Shown one piece after another: positions 62,212-64,000 of a DNA stretch of 64,000 nucleotides. This stretch comes from Neocallimastix lanati (nom. inval.). Taxonomy: Eukaryota > Neocallimastigomycota > Neocallimastigomycetes > Neocallimastigales > Neocallimastigaceae. The notes under the pieces are model-generated. The model searched no databases and was not told the DNA's origin. It saw only the letters and a program-made list of their open reading frames with translations. The first letter of the stretch is position 1; each line of letters begins with the position of its first letter. The DNA lies in the NCBI GenBank assembly GCA_016946835.1, contig JACVTC010000008.1, positions 127,501 to 191,500 of the forward strand, in the 5' to 3' direction. The position numbers and the translations under genes are program-made.

Positions 62212-64000
62212 ATGGATAATACTTCTTCAAATTCAGCAACTATACCTGTTTTGCGGTGTGGCCTTCGAAGATACGATATTCAGAATAAAGATTTCATTCT
62301 TATCTTTATTCATGATCTTCAATCATGGTCTGTTAGTAAACTTTGGGAATTTCTTAGTAAACGTATTTCCAATTGCAATGAAATAGTTCATGGAATTATA
62401 AAAACACACACATCTAATATGGAAAATTACTTCATTTTAAGGATAAACTATGATAAACCCACTTATTTCCTTAATATTTTATTTCTTCTTACCCATTGCC
62501 TTCCAATCAATAAAATTAATTGGATCCAAACCGACAAAATCAGAACTTTCAGTGAAGTTAAGAAATTTAACAACAAATTTTCTTCTTTTGAAACTAAATC
62601 AATGGCTAAAGATTTTCTTTATAGTAATATTTATTCACCGTCTACTCAGTTCTTTAATCTTTGTGTCAGTTGGAACATTAATGGATGGAATGACGAAAAA
62701 CGTGATAGTATTAGATACTTTAATGAAATTTTTAAACCCATCTGTATTTGCTTGCAAGAGGTCGGTAATAGCCATTACCTTAATGTACATTTAAATAATT
62801 ACCCATTTCTTTGTCACTATAATACAATTTTACGTAAAGCTGATCCAAATATACCCGGTATGAGAGGTCTTAGTATAAGTGTACATCGTTCATGTTCATT
62901 TTCTCCTGATCCCTTTGAATATAAGTATATCATTTCTGTCAACATTACTTCTTTTTGGGGAATTAAATGCACTATTGGTAATATTTATGTTCCTACGGTC
63001 ACTCATAAGGAAGAAAGAAAGAATGCCTTTTCAGAAATTACTAATTGGATAAAGAAACATACTAATACACCTTCTATTCTTGTAGGTGACTTTAATATGT
63101 CTAAATCCCAATTAGATAGTTTACTTAATAAATCTTCTTATCAGTGGTTCACTAAAAACTTATCAGGTCTCGATTTCACATGGGCTCGGGATGGTAGATC
63201 GTCTTGTATTGATCATGTTTTATTTAATTGTAAAATGAAGGAATACATTAATAAGGTATCTGTTTGTAGTACATTCAATGATATATCTGACCACTTCCCT
63301 CTTATCCTTTCCTGTAAGAAAGATGACTCAGAAGGTTTTGGTGCTCCTACTCCTTCTAGAAGATTCAAGTGGTCCCAACGCATGTGTAATGAAAAGCATA
63401 ATGAAATATTCTCAAGTAACTACTTCTCAATTTTTCTTAATGAATTTGATGATAATAAAGAATTAAGTTCTAATGTAATGGTCAATAAATTTATAGAAAC
63501 AGCTAATAAAGTTGGTGATAAAGTTCATGCTAGAGTTCCTTGTGATCTTAAAGGATCAGTTTTCCACTCCCCTTATTATATCAAGAAACTTCCTCATGAT
63601 AAGCATGTTGCATTTAATGAAATCAAAAATTTTTCTTTAGGTTCTAATCTTGAAAACCTTGATGAATTTTTAAATTTGCTTCATGAGTATAAAAATATAT
63701 GTGGTAAAGTCAGGTCAATTAAGTATTCTATTAAATCAAAACAATTTCATCAGTCAATAGAATCTGCATGTAATGATTTTCGTAATAAAAATGCTAGGAG
63801 TTCTTGGTTAAAATTAAAGAAGCTATCTCGCCCTATGTACTCTAATTCTATTTCGTCAAGTGTTTTAAAGGACGAGCAGGGTAACTTTTTATTTTCTCAT
63901 TCGGATCAATTAAATCGATTTGCTGAACATTACAGTGAACTAGCTTCTGATGTTACTCAACACAGTTTGGATAATGAATACTGGGTAAGTTTATTTGGAA
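62212..64000 (+). CDS. LINE (non-LTR retrotransposon) ORF2 with APE endonuclease, 3' part outside window
   Basis: One open frame of 596 codons runs from ATG (MDNTSSNSATIPVLRCGLRR) to the window edge without a stop. The first 150 residues have no recognised domain. Residues about 150-362 are an apurinic endonuclease-like domain that nicks target DNA: SWNINGW (154), CLQEVGN (Glu near 183), IYVPTVTHKEER, ILVGDFNMS (Asp/Asn near 293-295), IDHVLFN (near 334) and DISDHFPL (near 359). All catalytic positions are present. The part after 362 (PTPSRRFKWSQRM..., SARSSWLKLKKLSRP, LKDEQGNFLFS) is the typical connector ahead of reverse transcriptase, which should follow past the edge. No ORF1 is seen upstream. 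The coding DNA is clearly less AT-rich than the flanks, and the frame is undamaged, so the copy may be recent. Confidence 0.88.
   Translation, partial: MDNTSSNSATIPVLRCGLRRYDIQNKDFILIFIHDLQSWSVSKLWEFLSKRISNCNEIVHGIIKTHTSNMENYFILRINYDKPTYFLNILFLLTHCLPINKINWIQTDKIRTFSEVKKFNNKFSSFETKSMAKDFLYSNIYSPSTQFFNLCVSWNINGWNDEKRDSIRYFNEIFKPICICLQEVGNSHYLNVHLNNYPFLCHYNTILRKADPNIPGMRGLSISVHRSCSFSPDPFEYKYIISVNITSFWGIKCTIGNIYVPTVTHKEERKNAFSEITNWIKKHTNTPSILVGDFNMSKSQLDSLLNKSSYQWFTKNLSGLDFTWARDGRSSCIDHVLFNCKMKEYINKVSVCSTFNDISDHFPLILSCKKDDSEGFGAPTPSRRFKWSQRMCNEKHNEIFSSNYFSIFLNEFDDNKELSSNVMVNKFIETANKVGDKVHARVPCDLKGSVFHSPYYIKKLPHDKHVAFNEIKNFSLGSNLENLDEFLNLLHEYKNICGKVRSIKYSIKSKQFHQSIESACNDFRNKNARSSWLKLKKLSRPMYSNSISSSVLKDEQGNFLFSHSDQLNRFAEHYSELASDVTQHSLDNEYWVSLFG

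Overview
The window is eukaryotic, extremely AT-rich DNA. Spliceosomal introns carry GTAAGT/GTAATA-type donors and TAG/AAG acceptors, intergenic deserts are long, and AAT (Asn) runs occur both in genes and in transposons. A gene-poor, repeat-loaded genome of this kind, with Ty1/copia and LINE elements, an SH3-RhoGEF protein and a bacterial-looking intronless methyltransferase, fits an anaerobic gut fungus (Neocallimastigomycota) best. This is inference from style and content, and a dictyostelid-like amoeba is the main alternative.

Host genes, left to right. (1) 1-2747, minus: a two-exon Asn-rich protein that runs off the left edge. (2) 3596-6334, minus: a single-exon 912-residue coiled-coil protein with a C-terminal RING-like finger. 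(3) 9159-13029, minus: an NSUN6-type tRNA m5C methyltransferase that I rebuilt from ten exons, with phases agreeing at every junction, giving 551 residues. (4) 18438-19659, plus: a four-exon, 101-residue EF-hand protein. (5) 43154-47495, plus: a four-exon, 1208-residue SH3-DH-PH RhoGEF with Asn- and Tyr/Asn/Met-rich low-complexity regions. (6) 60104-60742, plus: a class I SAM methyltransferase, probably of bacterial origin. (7) 62212-64000, plus: the open N-terminal part of a LINE ORF2 with an APE-type endonuclease, running off the right edge.

Mobile DNA fills most of the rest. Decayed Ty1/copia elements lie at 7.4-8.7 kb (+), 20.87-24.0 kb (-), 25.7-29.0 kb (+), 29.2-33.0 kb (-) and 53.8-55.6 kb (-). 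Gag-like remnants flank a tRNA-Val-like sequence at 49.3-52.7 kb. Polypurine tract/LTR junctions can be read directly at 20.87 kb and 29.24 kb. Two MITE-like elements with terminal inverted repeats are at 38.6 and 57.3 kb. Three of the copia remnants have an Asn-rich, AAT-expanded insertion at the same place, between integrase and reverse transcriptase.

The deserts are built from simple repeats and minisatellites: 7-, 12-, 21-, 34-, 35- and 40-bp units, (ATTT)n, (ATTTTT)n and long homopolymers. One satellite family is present in opposite orientations at 15 and 40 kb. I see no operon-like system, CRISPR array or gene cluster. The most unusual features are the Asn-rich linkers of the copia family, the convergent pair of copia halves that lack reverse transcriptase, and the repeat-built proteins.
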